DNA of 48,264 bases from positions 1-48,264 of the forward strand of contig NZ_MPCX01000017.1 in the NCBI RefSeq assembly GCF_001874145.1. The letters are read 5' to 3'. The notes under the pieces were generated by a model. That model was given only the letters and a program-made list of their open reading frames with translations, did no database searches and was not told where the DNA came from. A program made the position numbers and the translations under genes. Position 1 is the first letter of the stretch. Each line of letters opens with the position of its first letter. The DNA comes from Lacinutrix sp. MedPE-SW. Lineage in GTDB: Bacteria; Bacteroidota; Bacteroidia; Flavobacteriales; Flavobacteriaceae. Below are positions 35,696 to 44,930 of the stretch, in pieces.

Positions 35696-36994
35696 TTAAT
35701 GATTTGAGCTATTTTTTTGTTTTATAAATAATGTACAGACTGTAGCTATTAAAAGTAATGCGCCTGCAAATGTAATGGCGTTTCTTGGGTCGTTATTTAG
35801 GAAGGTTTTTAAAATATACCCAAAAGACAATGTTTGAATAATCATTGGTATAACAATCATCATGTTTATAATTCCCATATAAACTCCATATCTTTCTTTA
35901 GGAATATCTGCAACTACCATTAAATATGGGATTCCCATCATACTTGCCCAACCAATTCCAAATCCTGTAATGGCAAAAAAGAGTAGATTTTTATTTTCGA
36001 TATGAGGAAACGCTAAAAACCCAATTGCTGCTATTATTAAACATACTGCATGTACTTTTCTAGCACTGTATTTTTTTGCAAAACCCACAAGTGCAAAGGC
36101 TATTAAAAAAGTCACCACATTATACCAACCATTTATTAAACCTGTCCAGCTTACAGCTTCACTATAAGCTTCTGTATTTTCTGGTGTAGCATTCCACACA
36201 GATAAGGCTACACTTTTTGATGAGTTTTGCCAATAGCAGAATAATGCATACCACTGAAACAGATATACCAAAGCTAATTGCCACATGACTTTTGGCATAT
36301 CTTTTATTGCTGAAAAAATTTCTATAAGCGGCTCTAAAAGGCTTCCTTTTTGTTTAATTTTAATTAATTCTTCTTCTGTAGGAGGAATTTCTTTTGTTTT
36401 ACTCATACTCCATAAAATAGAACCAATTGAGCAAATAGCACCGAGAAAAAATGAAGCATAAACCCAAGTTGGTAATGCGCCAGTGGTGCCTATAAATATT
36501 AATGGAAATATAAATAAAGATACGTTTGCCAATACTTGACCTAAACCTGTAAAAAAGCTTTGCATTTGAAAACCTAAAGGCTGTTGTTCTTTTTCCAGCT
36601 GGTCTGCAATTAATGCTCTATAAGGTTCCATTGCAGTATTATTTCCGGCATCTAAAATCCATAATAATCCTGCGGCCATCCATAACGAACTACTAAATGG
36701 AAATGCTATTAATGTTAAACTACATAAAATTGCACCTATTAAAAAGTATGGTTTTCGCCTTCCTAGTTTTGGGTTCCAAGTTTTATCACTTAACGCTCCA
36801 ATTATTGGTTGCACTAGCAGTCCTGTTACAGGACCAGCAAGGTGTAATATTGGTATTTGATCTGGACTTGCACCTAAGAAATCATAGATTGGAGTTACGG
36901 CACTTTGCTGTAAACCAAAACTATATTGAATACCAAAGAATCCAACATTCATGTTTAATATTTGCCAAAAAGACAACTTTGGTTTTTTTAACAT
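35696..36994 (-). CDS. SLC45-like MFS sugar transporter (sucrose or maltose type)
   Basis: This 432-residue protein has about 12 membrane helices. The family signature [20 protein letters not shown] (about 68-87) follows the second helix and matches the GxxSDR...GRRRP motif of plant sucrose carriers and bacterial relatives. [16 protein letters not shown] and [13 protein letters not shown] are also typical. The family moves disaccharides into the cytoplasm with protons. It lies 97 bp after the TonB receptor, with a hairpin in the gap, and one base before the invertase-like gene. In Bacteroidota similar genes also occur in maltose loci, but no maltose phosphorylase or amylase is present here. 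Confidence 0.85.
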   Translation of the reverse strand: MLKKPKLSFWQILNMNVGFFGIQYSFGLQQSAVTPIYDFLGASPDQIPILHLAGPVTGLLVQPIIGALSDKTWNPKLGRRKPYFLIGAILCSLTLIAFPFSSSLWMAAGLLWILDAGNNTAMEPYRALIADQLEKEQQPLGFQMQSFFTGLGQVLANVSLFIFPLIFIGTTGALPTWVYASFFLGAICSIGSILWSMSKTKEIPPTEEELIKIKQKGSLLEPLIEIFSAIKDMPKVMWQLALVYLFQWYALFCYWQNSSKSVALSVWNATPENTEAYSEAVSWTGLINGWYNVVTFLIAFALVGFAKKYSARKVHAVCLIIAAIGFLAFPHIENKNLLFFAITGFGIGWASMMGIPYLMVVADIPKERYGVYMGIINMMIVIPMIIQTLSFGYILKTFLNNDPRNAITFAGALLLIATVCTLFIKQKNSSNH

Positions 36995-37012
36995 CGCAAT
37001 TTATTTTTAGTT

Positions 37013-37053
37013 AATTGAAAAGAGCCAATATTAATTATGTTAATATTGACTCT
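37013..37053 (-). terminator. Intercistronic hairpin between receptor and transporter genes
   Basis: The arms 37021-37034 and 37040-37053 pair over 14 bp with one G-U wobble and a 5-base loop; the minus-strand RNA stem begins AGAGUCAAUAUUAA. It is followed by TTTTCAATT. It could be a partial terminator or an RNA-stabilising end that lowers expression of the downstream genes relative to the receptor. Confidence 0.55.
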
Positions 37054-37091
37054 ATACAAATTCAAATCAAAAAAACTAACACTTGTTTAAA

Positions 37092-39722
37092 TTAAAAACT
37101 ATAATTAATACCTAAAGAAATAGAACGTCCAGGTACTGGTCTAACTCTTAAATAGTTTACTTGACCTTCTGTTATACTTCCTTCTTCAGACTCTGTAATA
37201 CCTAAAGTATCGAAAATATTGTTTGCAGATATGTTTGCTTTTAAATTTTCTGTCACTCCAATATTTATAAAACTATTTATAATTACAAATCCTGGTAAAA
37301 CTAATTCGTTTGAGTCTTGTGCATACGCTTTACTTTGTCCTACAAAACTTAAACCTACACTGTTTTGCTTTGCATTACCAAAGTTATAAGATGGAATAAG
37401 GTTATAAATAAAATCTGGTTGTCTTCTTGGTGTATTACCTTCGTTATCTCCAGAATCTATTTCGGCATCTGTAAATGTCAAACCACCACGAACATCAAAA
37501 TCATTAAATCTATAAGATCCTTCTACTTCTATACCTAAAGACTTGTAATCGTTCTCGATTATAGAATTTGAAGTTGCTTCAAAACCACCTTCTTCTGTTG
37601 TTTTAGCATAAAATACAGTTGCATATAAAGATCCATTTTCAAAACCTCTTTTATAACCAACTTCTGCTTGATTAATAAAATCTAATGCATTAATTCTATC
37701 ACTATCTGTATAATCTAATCCTGCAAATAAAATTCTATCTGCTTTAGCCGAAGCACCTCTACTATATCTAGCAAACACTGCTTGATTATCTTGAATTTTA
37801 TAATTTAAACCTAAAGAATACGAAACGTAATCATAGTCATAATCTACAACTGTAGGATTTGATAAATCTATAGCTTGTACAGTTTGTTCTGGCTGAGAGA
37901 TTGTACCATCATTATTAATATCATAAGCAGAAGTTACTGGCCCAGCAAAAGAACCATCTACTTTACCATTATCAAAACGAATACTTGCATCTACATTTAA
38001 TTTCTCTGAAGCTTCTAAAGCTACAGATAAATATGGTGCAGAAACATTGTAACGCGTATCGTAACTACGTTGGCAACAGTTTCCAAAAAACGCTGCTCCA
38101 TAACCTACTAAACCATTAGATGTTATATCGTTTCCTCCAGTATCTACTCCATTAATCAATCTTGCATTTTCACCAGAAGCTTCTAATAAATATGAGTTCC
38201 ATAACCAAGACATAGATACATTTTGGATGCCTTTAAAATAACCAACAGTTACATCTAAGTTTCCAAAGTCTTTTGTTAAACGAATATCGTTCATAAAATT
38301 ATTAAAGTTATTTAACTGCGTGTCAAATAAAACTACAGGTGCAATTACTGTATTATCACTTACTGCGCCATCGCCATTTGCATAACTTAAAGAACTGTAA
38401 CCATTACCTGTTGCAAAATCTCCTGCAAGAAAATCTGATGCTGTTAAAACACTTGCTGGAAATGGAGAGTTAAATCCACCTTTATTAGAAGAGAATCTAC
38501 CTTTGTTTGTTATTTTAAATTCATTACCTAAATCGAAAGCTGCTTCCATACCTATTGATGTTGAAATTGGATTCATACCATCACTAACATTAGATCGTCT
38601 TAACTCACCACTTTCACCTAAACCAACGTTTTGAGATAAGTATGGTGTATGTAATGTTTCACTATTAGCGTCAAAATTAGAAAGATCTTGAAAATCTGGA
38701 TCATCATTTGTACCTGTTACTTGTATTGGGTTTGGTAGGTATCCAATAGCTCTATCATTTAAATATTTAGCATATACACGAACATAACCTTTATCAAATT
38801 CTTTAGTTAAGTTTAATTTAAATTGGCCTCCATTATTAGCTGTATAACCAGCATCTCTAATACCTTCTCCTACGCGATAAAAACCTCCCATGTGAAAATA
38901 TAAATCGTTTCCTAATGGTGCTCCATATTCAAAATCTGTTCTAAAATTACTATAATCTAAACCAAAAGAAGTACCTATAGAACCACCTTCTACTTTACCA
39001 GTTTTGCTAATTAAATTAATAATTGCACCTGGCGAATTAGATGATAATGTTGAAGCAGATCCACCTCTTATAGCTTCTATTCGTGATATATTAGAATCGT
39101 ATCGCGTAAAAATATCTGCTGTAGCAAAAGACATATCACCAAATAACAAAACAGGTAAACCGTCTTCTTGTAATTGTACATATTTTGAACCTCCTGAAGA
39201 TACAGGAACACCTCTTACTGCAATGTTAGAGTTACCTTCACCACCTGAGGATTCTGAACGAATTCCTGGAATAGTTCTAAATATTTCGGCAGTTGTTCTA
39301 GGTGCAGACTGCTCTATTAATTTAGGTTTCATTGTTGTTACAGATACACTTGATTCTATTTTAGACCTTGGGTTTGTTACACCTGTTATAATAACCTGAT
39401 CTAAAGATTCTGCGTTTTCAATCATTGTAAACCCAATAACTAAATTTTCAGAATTTACAGAAACATTTTTTGAATATTTTGTATAACCCAAATAAGTTGC
39501 TTCAAGAGTATAGTTACCATCACTTACGTTTTCAATAGAATAATTCCCTTCAAAATCTGAAGTTGCACCTTGTGAAGTGCCTTTTAAAATAACATTTACA
39601 CCTGGTAGCGGCATACCTGCTTCGTCATTAATTTTACCAGAGATTACAGATTGTGCAAATAAGGAAATACCCGAGAATAAACACAAAAGGAACAAACCCC
39701 ATTTTTTGATTAGTGTATTCAT
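37092..39722 (-). CDS. TonB-dependent receptor, probable sucrose-type importer
   Basis: This 876-residue protein has a signal peptide (about 1-23, ending SLFAQ). A carboxypeptidase-regulatory-like domain follows (about 24-110: ISGKINDEAGMPLPGVNVIL). The plug domain (about 115-240) contains TTAEIFRTIPGIRSE and IEAIRGGSASTLSSNSPGAIINL. The rest is a 22-strand barrel ending in GINYSF. It is not of SusC type: it lacks a SusD partner anywhere nearby. It would bring a ligand into the periplasm using TonB energy. The LacI-family operator and the sugar genes downstream point to sucrose or a related oligosaccharide, by inference. Confidence 0.88.
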   Translation of the reverse strand: MNTLIKKWGLFLLCLFSGISLFAQSVISGKINDEAGMPLPGVNVILKGTSQGATSDFEGNYSIENVSDGNYTLEATYLGYTKYSKNVSVNSENLVIGFTMIENAESLDQVIITGVTNPRSKIESSVSVTTMKPKLIEQSAPRTTAEIFRTIPGIRSESSGGEGNSNIAVRGVPVSSGGSKYVQLQEDGLPVLLFGDMSFATADIFTRYDSNISRIEAIRGGSASTLSSNSPGAIINLISKTGKVEGGSIGTSFGLDYSNFRTDFEYGAPLGNDLYFHMGGFYRVGEGIRDAGYTANNGGQFKLNLTKEFDKGYVRVYAKYLNDRAIGYLPNPIQVTGTNDDPDFQDLSNFDANSETLHTPYLSQNVGLGESGELRRSNVSDGMNPISTSIGMEAAFDLGNEFKITNKGRFSSNKGGFNSPFPASVLTASDFLAGDFATGNGYSSLSYANGDGAVSDNTVIAPVVLFDTQLNNFNNFMNDIRLTKDFGNLDVTVGYFKGIQNVSMSWLWNSYLLEASGENARLINGVDTGGNDITSNGLVGYGAAFFGNCCQRSYDTRYNVSAPYLSVALEASEKLNVDASIRFDNGKVDGSFAGPVTSAYDINNDGTISQPEQTVQAIDLSNPTVVDYDYDYVSYSLGLNYKIQDNQAVFARYSRGASAKADRILFAGLDYTDSDRINALDFINQAEVGYKRGFENGSLYATVFYAKTTEEGGFEATSNSIIENDYKSLGIEVEGSYRFNDFDVRGGLTFTDAEIDSGDNEGNTPRRQPDFIYNLIPSYNFGNAKQNSVGLSFVGQSKAYAQDSNELVLPGFVIINSFINIGVTENLKANISANNIFDTLGITESEEGSITEGQVNYLRVRPVPGRSISLGINYSF

Positions 39723-39769
39723 TTTTGATAATTTTTAGTTAATTAATAATATTTATAGCTGTTATATCA

Positions 39770-39777
39770 CAAATCTA
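39770..39777 (-). promoter_or_regulatory. Bacteroidota -7 box of the receptor operon
   Basis: TAGATTTG on the minus strand is an exact TAnnTTTG match. It lies 48 bp before the receptor ATG at 39722. The dyad operator (39805-39854) begins 28 bp further upstream, so it sits just outside the -33 region. Confidence 0.55.
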
Positions 39778-39804
39778 TAATTAAAGATACCTAAAAATAT
39801 AAAT

Positions 39805-39854
39805 TTATTAATCGAAAACGTTTTCGATTTTACGAAAACGTTTTCGATTAATAA
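39805..39854. promoter_or_regulatory. Tandem LacI-family operator, two CGAAAACGTTTTCG palindromes
   Basis: Two perfect copies of the 14-bp palindrome lie at 39813-39826 and 39833-39846, with centres exactly 20 bp apart. The left copy extends to 20 bp (39810-39829). The pair itself forms a larger dyad with 22-base arms (39805-39826 and 39833-39854) around a 6-base centre. The CG centre and A/T arms fit LacI/GalR-family operators. It lies 43 bp before the regulator ATG and about 83 bp from the receptor ATG. I saw no third copy in the window. Confidence 0.85.
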
Positions 39855-39863
39855 TTACTATAT

Positions 39864-39871
39864 TAGATTTT
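39864..39871 (+). promoter_or_regulatory. Near-consensus -7 box of the lacI-type gene
   Basis: TAGATTTT differs from TAnnTTTG in the last base. The expected -33 position falls within the right half of the tandem operator, which suggests autorepression. Confidence 0.4.
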
Positions 39872-39896
39872 AGAATTACATTTATAAAAAAATTGC

Positions 39897-40922
39897 ATGA
39901 AACCTGCTACTCTTAAAGATATCGCTGAAACTTTAAATATTTCTATAACAACTGTTTCTAAAGCATTAAAAAATTACCCTGATGTTAGTAAAAAAACTAG
40001 AAAACTTGTAAGAGAAACAGCTGCTACATTAAATTATAAGCCTAATGCATTCGCTGTTAATTTAAGAACAAAAGAGTCTAAAACTATTGGTCTAATTATT
40101 CCTGAAATAGTACATCACTTTTTCTCAAGTGTAATTAAAGGCATAATTTCTCAAGCTGAAAAAAAAGGATATTTAGTAATAATATTACAATCTAATGAGT
40201 CTTACGAATTAGAAAAACAACAATTAGACTTGTTACTTAATAAACGTGTTGATGGTATTTTAATTTCGCTTGCAAATGGTACTTCAGACTTTAAACATTT
40301 GAATGATATTATTGAAAGCGGTACACCTTTAGTTATGTTTGATAAAATTGCAAAACTTGTAAACTGTTCTAAAGTAGTTATTGATGATAGAAAAGCTGCA
40401 TACATAGCTACACAACATTTAATTGATACAGGCTGTAAACGTGTTGCTCATTTTAGAGGTCCATTATTACCACAAAACTCTATAGACAGATTTCTTGGTT
40501 ATAAAAAAGCATTATTAGATAATGGCTTTGATTACGACCCAAGTTTAGTATATACATGTTCATGTGATGATATGAGTTTTAACGAAGGTAAAGCCAATGC
40601 TGCAAAATTATTAGAAGACCATAATGATGTTGACGGTATCTTTATTAATACAGATATGGTTGCTATAGGAGCAATTACAGAGTTTAATAAACGTGGAGTA
40701 AAAGTTCCTGAAGACATTTCTGTAGTGGGATTTAGTAATTGGTTTATGTCATCTGCCATAACACCATCACTAACAACTATAGATCAACCTGGGTTTAAAA
40801 TGGGAAAAATGGCTTTTAAACAATTATATAAAGAGCTTAAGGCTAATAAGAATAATAAAGTTATACACCCTAAGATTATAGAACTAGAAACCAGTTTAGT
40901 TAAAAGAAACTCGACAAAATAA
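39897..40922 (+). CDS. LacI/GalR-family transcriptional regulator
   Basis: This 341-residue protein starts with the LacI helix-turn-helix (residues 4-25: TLKDIAETLNISITTVSKAL) and hinge helix (about 45-58). The periplasmic-binding-like sensor domain follows (about 60-335: TIGLIIPEIVHHFFSSVIKG, VDGILISLANG, GCKRVAHFRGP, DGIFINTDMVAIGA). The ATG at 39897 puts the HTH at the usual distance. It is divergent from the receptor operon and shares the tandem operator. Likely ligand: sucrose or a breakdown product. Confidence 0.95.
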   Translation: MKPATLKDIAETLNISITTVSKALKNYPDVSKKTRKLVRETAATLNYKPNAFAVNLRTKESKTIGLIIPEIVHHFFSSVIKGIISQAEKKGYLVIILQSNESYELEKQQLDLLLNKRVDGILISLANGTSDFKHLNDIIESGTPLVMFDKIAKLVNCSKVVIDDRKAAYIATQHLIDTGCKRVAHFRGPLLPQNSIDRFLGYKKALLDNGFDYDPSLVYTCSCDDMSFNEGKANAAKLLEDHNDVDGIFINTDMVAIGAITEFNKRGVKVPEDISVVGFSNWFMSSAITPSLTTIDQPGFKMGKMAFKQLYKELKANKNNKVIHPKIIELETSLVKRNSTK

Positions 40923-40930
40923 AAAATAAT

Positions 40931-41857
40931 TTATTTTAAAAACTCAATATTTCGTTTTAATCCAGAAAATTTAGTTCGTTTTACTGCCGACTTTTGAAAC
41001 ACTTTTTTAAATACATCTTCAGTAATTTCATCCCAATCTTTTTTAGTCATATCTAACAATTCTGGATGCGGATTAAATAATGGTTCATTATGTGGCTTAG
41101 AAAATTTATTCCATGGACACACATCCTGGCAAACATCGCAACCAAACATCCAACTATCAAACTTACCTTTCATCTCATTAGGTAATTGGTCTTTAAGTTC
41201 TATTGTAAAGTAACTTATACATTTACTTCCGTCTACCACATAAGGTTCTACAATTGCTTGAGTTGGACAGGCGTCTATGCATGCAGTGCAAGTTCCACAA
41301 TGGTCTGAAACTATAGTATCGTATTCTAAATCTAAATCTATTATTAGTTCTGCTATAAAATAAAAAGAGCCTACTTGTTGGGTTAATAAATTACTATGTT
41401 TACCAATCCAGCCTAATCCAGATTTTGCTGCCCAAGCTTTATCTAACACTGGTGCAGAGTCTACAAAAGCTCTACCACTTACTTCCCCAATTTCTTCTTG
41501 TATATAATGTGTAAGTGTTTTTAATTTAGATTTTATTACATGATGATAATCGTTACCATAAGCATATTTTGAAAGTTTGGGAGCTTCTGGATCTTTTTGG
41601 GTTTCTTCAGGATAGTAATTTAGTAAAAGAGAAATAACACTTTTAGAATCTTCTACTAATTTTGTTGGGTCTAAGCGTTTATCAAAATGGTTTTCCATAT
41701 AACGCATTTCACCATTCATATTTTTATTTAGCCAGTTTTCTAAACGTGGTGCTTCGGCTTCTAAAAATTCGGCTTTGCTAATACCACAAGATAAAAAACC
41801 GAGGCGTTTGGCTTCGGTTTTAATAAGGTTTGTGTATTTCGCTTTATTATTTATCAT
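40931..41857 (-). CDS. queG: Epoxyqueuosine reductase QueG
   Basis: This 308-residue enzyme carries out the last step of queuosine synthesis in tRNA, a cobalamin and 4Fe-4S dependent reduction. It shows [20 protein letters not shown] in the catalytic region and two ferredoxin-like cysteine clusters: [12 protein letters not shown] and [11 protein letters not shown]. No signal peptide is present. It is shorter than the E. coli enzyme, as is common in Bacteroidota. It starts 24 bp after ruvB, so the two are probably co-transcribed. Its stop lies 8 bp from the stop of the convergent lacI-type gene. Confidence 0.95.
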   Translation of the reverse strand: MINNKAKYTNLIKTEAKRLGFLSCGISKAEFLEAEAPRLENWLNKNMNGEMRYMENHFDKRLDPTKLVEDSKSVISLLLNYYPEETQKDPEAPKLSKYAYGNDYHHVIKSKLKTLTHYIQEEIGEVSGRAFVDSAPVLDKAWAAKSGLGWIGKHSNLLTQQVGSFYFIAELIIDLDLEYDTIVSDHCGTCTACIDACPTQAIVEPYVVDGSKCISYFTIELKDQLPNEMKGKFDSWMFGCDVCQDVCPWNKFSKPHNEPLFNPHPELLDMTKKDWDEITEDVFKKVFQKSAVKRTKFSGLKRNIEFLK

Positions 41858-41881
41858 TAAAGAATTTTGCTTTGTTTTAAG

Positions 41882-42904
41882 TTAAAACAAACCTCCTTGA
41901 GTTGGTCCTTTAATTTTACCCAAATGCTCATAGGCTAATGCTGTAACTTCTCTGCCTCGAGGTGTTCGCATAATAAAGCCTTGTTGTATTAAAAAGGGTT
42001 CGTAAACTTCTTCTACTGTTTCGGTACTTTCACTAACTGCGGTTGCTATAGTAGTAATGCCAACAGGTCCTCCTTTAAATTTATCTATTATTGTAGAAAG
42101 TATTTTATTATCCATTTCATCTAAGCCATAAGCATCTACATTTAACGCTTCTAAGCTAAATTTTGCTATTGCAATATCTATACTTCCGTTTCCTTTTATT
42201 TGTGCAAAATCTCGCACGCGTCTTAACAGTGCATTTGCTATTCTTGGTGTTCCTCTACTTCTACCTGCTATTTCTATAGCTGCTTCCATAGATATTGGTA
42301 CATTTAGAATTTGTGCACTTCGTTGTATAATGGTACTTAATAAATCGGTTGAATAATATTGTAGGCGACTTTGTATACCAAAACGTGCACGCATTGGCGC
42401 TGTTAATAAACCTGATCGTGTTGTTGCTCCAACTAAAGTAAAGGGATTTAAATTTATTTGAACTGTTCTTGCGTTAGGACCAGACTCTATCATGATATCT
42501 ATTTTAAAGTCTTCCATTGCAGAATACAAATATTCTTCTACAATAGGACTTAACCTATGAATTTCATCTATAAATAAAACGTCTCTATCGTCTAGATTAG
42601 TTAACAGTCCTGCTAAATCTCCTGGCTTATCTAAAACTGGTCCCGAAGTGATTTTAATACCTACATTAAGCTCATTAGCTAATATATTGGCTAATGTAGT
42701 TTTACCTAAACCTGGTGGTCCATGAAATAATGTATGGTCTAATGCTTCGTCTCTTTGGTTTGCTGCTTGAACAAAAACTTGTAAGTTTTCTAACACATTA
42801 TCTTGACCCGTAAAATCATTAAAAGATAATGGTCTCAATGTTTTTTCGATATCGAATTCTTCAGGTGAAAAGTTTTCGTTAGATGGATTTAGGTTCTCGT
42901 TCAT
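41882..42904 (-). CDS. ruvB: Holliday junction branch migration ATPase RuvB
   Basis: This 340-residue AAA+ motor shows [14 protein letters not shown], Walker [10 protein letters not shown] (about 63-71), Walker [11 protein letters not shown], sensor 1 [10 protein letters not shown] and the arginine-finger region APMRARFGI. The C-terminal winged helix ends [17 protein letters not shown]. It drives branch migration with RuvA, encoded here in a different unit (30529-31110). A -7 box (42956-42963) lies just after the terminator of the OmpA gene. Confidence 0.97.
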   Translation of the reverse strand: MNENLNPSNENFSPEEFDIEKTLRPLSFNDFTGQDNVLENLQVFVQAANQRDEALDHTLFHGPPGLGKTTLANILANELNVGIKITSGPVLDKPGDLAGLLTNLDDRDVLFIDEIHRLSPIVEEYLYSAMEDFKIDIMIESGPNARTVQINLNPFTLVGATTRSGLLTAPMRARFGIQSRLQYYSTDLLSTIIQRSAQILNVPISMEAAIEIAGRSRGTPRIANALLRRVRDFAQIKGNGSIDIAIAKFSLEALNVDAYGLDEMDNKILSTIIDKFKGGPVGITTIATAVSESTETVEEVYEPFLIQQGFIMRTPRGREVTALAYEHLGKIKGPTQGGLF

Positions 42905-42955
42905 AGGAATAAATAACGTTTGGATTTCTTAATAAAAAAGAAAATTCAACTTAAG

Positions 42956-42963
42956 CAAATATA
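42956..42963 (-). promoter_or_regulatory. Bacteroidota -7 box for ruvB-queG
   Basis: TATATTTG on the minus strand is an exact TAnnTTTG match, 51 bp before the ruvB ATG. It lies 6 bp from the terminator stem of the upstream OmpA gene. No -33 TTG is visible. Confidence 0.5.
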
Positions 42964-42969
42964 AAGAAA

Positions 42970-43002
42970 AAGCCTTTCAGTTTTAGTTTTACTGAAAGGC
43001 TT
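42970..43002 (-). terminator. Intrinsic terminator of the adhesin-porP-ompA unit
   Basis: AAGCCTTTCAGT (42970-42981) and ACTGAAAGGCTT (42991-43002) form a perfect 12-bp stem around a 9-base loop. TTTTCTTTAT follows on the minus strand. It starts 24 bp after the stop at 43027. Confidence 0.85.
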
Positions 43003-43026
43003 CTTATTATGATGCTAGTGTAAATA

Positions 43027-44913
43027 CTAGTTTAAAATTTTAAACTCACAACGTCTGTTAATATCATACTCTTCATCTGTACAAATACCTTCTTTATCAC
43101 AATTGTTTAGTGGTTGCATTTCGCCGTAACCTATACTTTTTAAACGGTTACGCTCTATACCTTTACTTACTAAATATTCTAAAGTTGAAGCAGCACGACG
43201 TTTAGATAGATTTAAGTTATATTGATCATTACCGCGTGCATCTGTGTGTGCAGACACTTCTACTTCCATATCTTTATATTTATGCATTAATTCTACTAAA
43301 ACATCTAATGTTTTTGCTGCATCTGGACGAATATTAGATTTATCGAAATCGAAATAAATACGATCTAAAGTGATTTGGACATCACCTTTTTCGTTTTCTT
43401 TTATACGCTCTTCAGCATCTGCATAAGACTCTAAAACAAGCTCTATATCGTGTTGTACTTTTCCTTTGCTATCTGTAGAAAACTCTACATCTTGAGGAAT
43501 ATAAGCTTTACGTGTACCACGAACTTTGTATTTTTTATTAGGTTCGATTTTAAATAGATATTTAGCCTCGTTACCTACTAAAGTATCTTGAATAACGGTT
43601 CCTGTTTCATCAAATAATGTTACTAATGAACCTACTAAAAGTTCTTTGCTGTTTTTGTCTGTAACAATACCTTCTACTTGATATTTAGTTAAGTAATTTT
43701 CTTCACGTGCAAAACCGTATAATTTATCGTAACCTGTTCTATTTGATGATACATAACCTTTGTTATCTTTTTCACGTATAACGTACGCAAAATCGTCTAA
43801 ATTACTATTTATGGTACTTCCTAAATTTACTGGCTTATCGAAGTTTCCGTTTACAGAGTTGCTTCTATATACATCTAAACCTCCAAAACCTAAATGGCCA
43901 ATAGAAGAAAAATATAATACATCATTTTCGCTAATAAAAGGAAACTGTTCTCTATGTTTTGTGTTTACTTTATCTCCTAAGTTTTCTGGTTCACCGTAAG
44001 TTCCATCTTCATTTATTGCAACTCTATAGATATCAAAGCTACCAAAACCACCTTCCATATCACTAGCAAAGTATAAGGTTTTTCCGTCTTTACTTAGTGA
44101 TGGATGTTCTGTACTATAATTGTTTGATGTAAAAGGTAAAGCGGTTACGTTGGTCCAGACACCATTAACAAGTTCTGCTTTGTAAATTTTAATATGTGCT
44201 ATTCTACCATCTTCATTTTTTGTTTTGGTTTTATTAGTTCTATTAAAATACATTGTTTTTCCATCTTTACTAAATGTAGCGCTACTTTCGTGAGAGTCTG
44301 TATTTATCTCACTAGAAAAAGGTGTTACGTTTTCAATTGTTCCATCTTTAGTAATTGTTCCATTATACAAATCTAAATATGGTAACTCATTCCAAACATA
44401 AGATGGATTATCGCTATTTCTAGATGATGCAAATGCTACTTTATTATCTCCATAAAAAGTTAAACCAAAATCACTACTAGAGTTTTTATTTTCTAACTGT
44501 TTTAGTTTAAAAGTATGAGGTGTTGTTTTTGTATTTTCTTCAATAAATGCCAATGTATTTACAGGTTTAGCACTGTATATACTTAAGTACTTATCTGCTT
44601 CTTTATAGTTTTTTACACCTTTTAATGCTTGTGCATACCTAAAGTAAACATCTATGTCTATAGAATCTTTATAGGTTACAAAAAACTCGCGATAAGTTTT
44701 AATTGCTTTTTGCATTTGTGAGTTATAATAATAACTATCTGCTAAATTTTGAAGCACTTGTTTAGAACGGTCTTTAGTTTCGTAAATATTTGCTGCTTCT
44801 TTATAAGCTCTCATTTCAAAAAGCTTATCGGCTCTTTTTAAACTTCCTTTTTGTGCAGAAGCGATACTGCTAACAAATAAAAGGCAAGTAAATATGTATA
44901 TATAATTTTTCAT
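43027..44913 (-). CDS. PorE-like OmpA family protein (TPR, PD40, CarboxypepD_reg, OmpA)
   Basis: This 628-residue protein has a signal peptide (about 1-20, ending SIASAQ). Residues about 25-120 contain TPR-like helices. Residues about 145-390 hold WD40-like PD40 repeats (ATFSKDGKTMYFNRT; SLSKDGKTLYFASDMEGGFG; GHLGFGGLDVYRS). Residues about 400-490 form a carboxypeptidase-regulatory-like domain. Residues about 510-628 form an OmpA peptidoglycan-binding domain (YFDFDKSNIRPDA; VSAHTDARGNDQYNLNLSKRRA). This order is the PorE architecture of the type IX system, where it links the trans-envelope complex to peptidoglycan. Many Flavobacteriia carry extra copies next to PorP/SprF and a surface protein, as here. 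No lipobox is seen. Start 17 bp after the porP gene. Confidence 0.88.
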   Translation of the reverse strand: MKNYIYIFTCLLFVSSIASAQKGSLKRADKLFEMRAYKEAANIYETKDRSKQVLQNLADSYYYNSQMQKAIKTYREFFVTYKDSIDIDVYFRYAQALKGVKNYKEADKYLSIYSAKPVNTLAFIEENTKTTPHTFKLKQLENKNSSSDFGLTFYGDNKVAFASSRNSDNPSYVWNELPYLDLYNGTITKDGTIENVTPFSSEINTDSHESSATFSKDGKTMYFNRTNKTKTKNEDGRIAHIKIYKAELVNGVWTNVTALPFTSNNYSTEHPSLSKDGKTLYFASDMEGGFGSFDIYRVAINEDGTYGEPENLGDKVNTKHREQFPFISENDVLYFSSIGHLGFGGLDVYRSNSVNGNFDKPVNLGSTINSNLDDFAYVIREKDNKGYVSSNRTGYDKLYGFAREENYLTKYQVEGIVTDKNSKELLVGSLVTLFDETGTVIQDTLVGNEAKYLFKIEPNKKYKVRGTRKAYIPQDVEFSTDSKGKVQHDIELVLESYADAEERIKENEKGDVQITLDRIYFDFDKSNIRPDAAKTLDVLVELMHKYKDMEVEVSAHTDARGNDQYNLNLSKRRAASTLEYLVSKGIERNRLKSIGYGEMQPLNNCDKEGICTDEEYDINRRCEFKILN

Positions 44914-44930
44914 TTTATAAGTCTTTGAGG

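Noticed and set aside
39570-39660. The carboxypeptidase-like N-terminal domain of the receptor as a sign of a SusC protein.
   Set aside because: This domain is common in many Bacteroidota TonB receptors; no SusD-like lipoprotein gene follows, so a SusC/SusD assignment is not supported.
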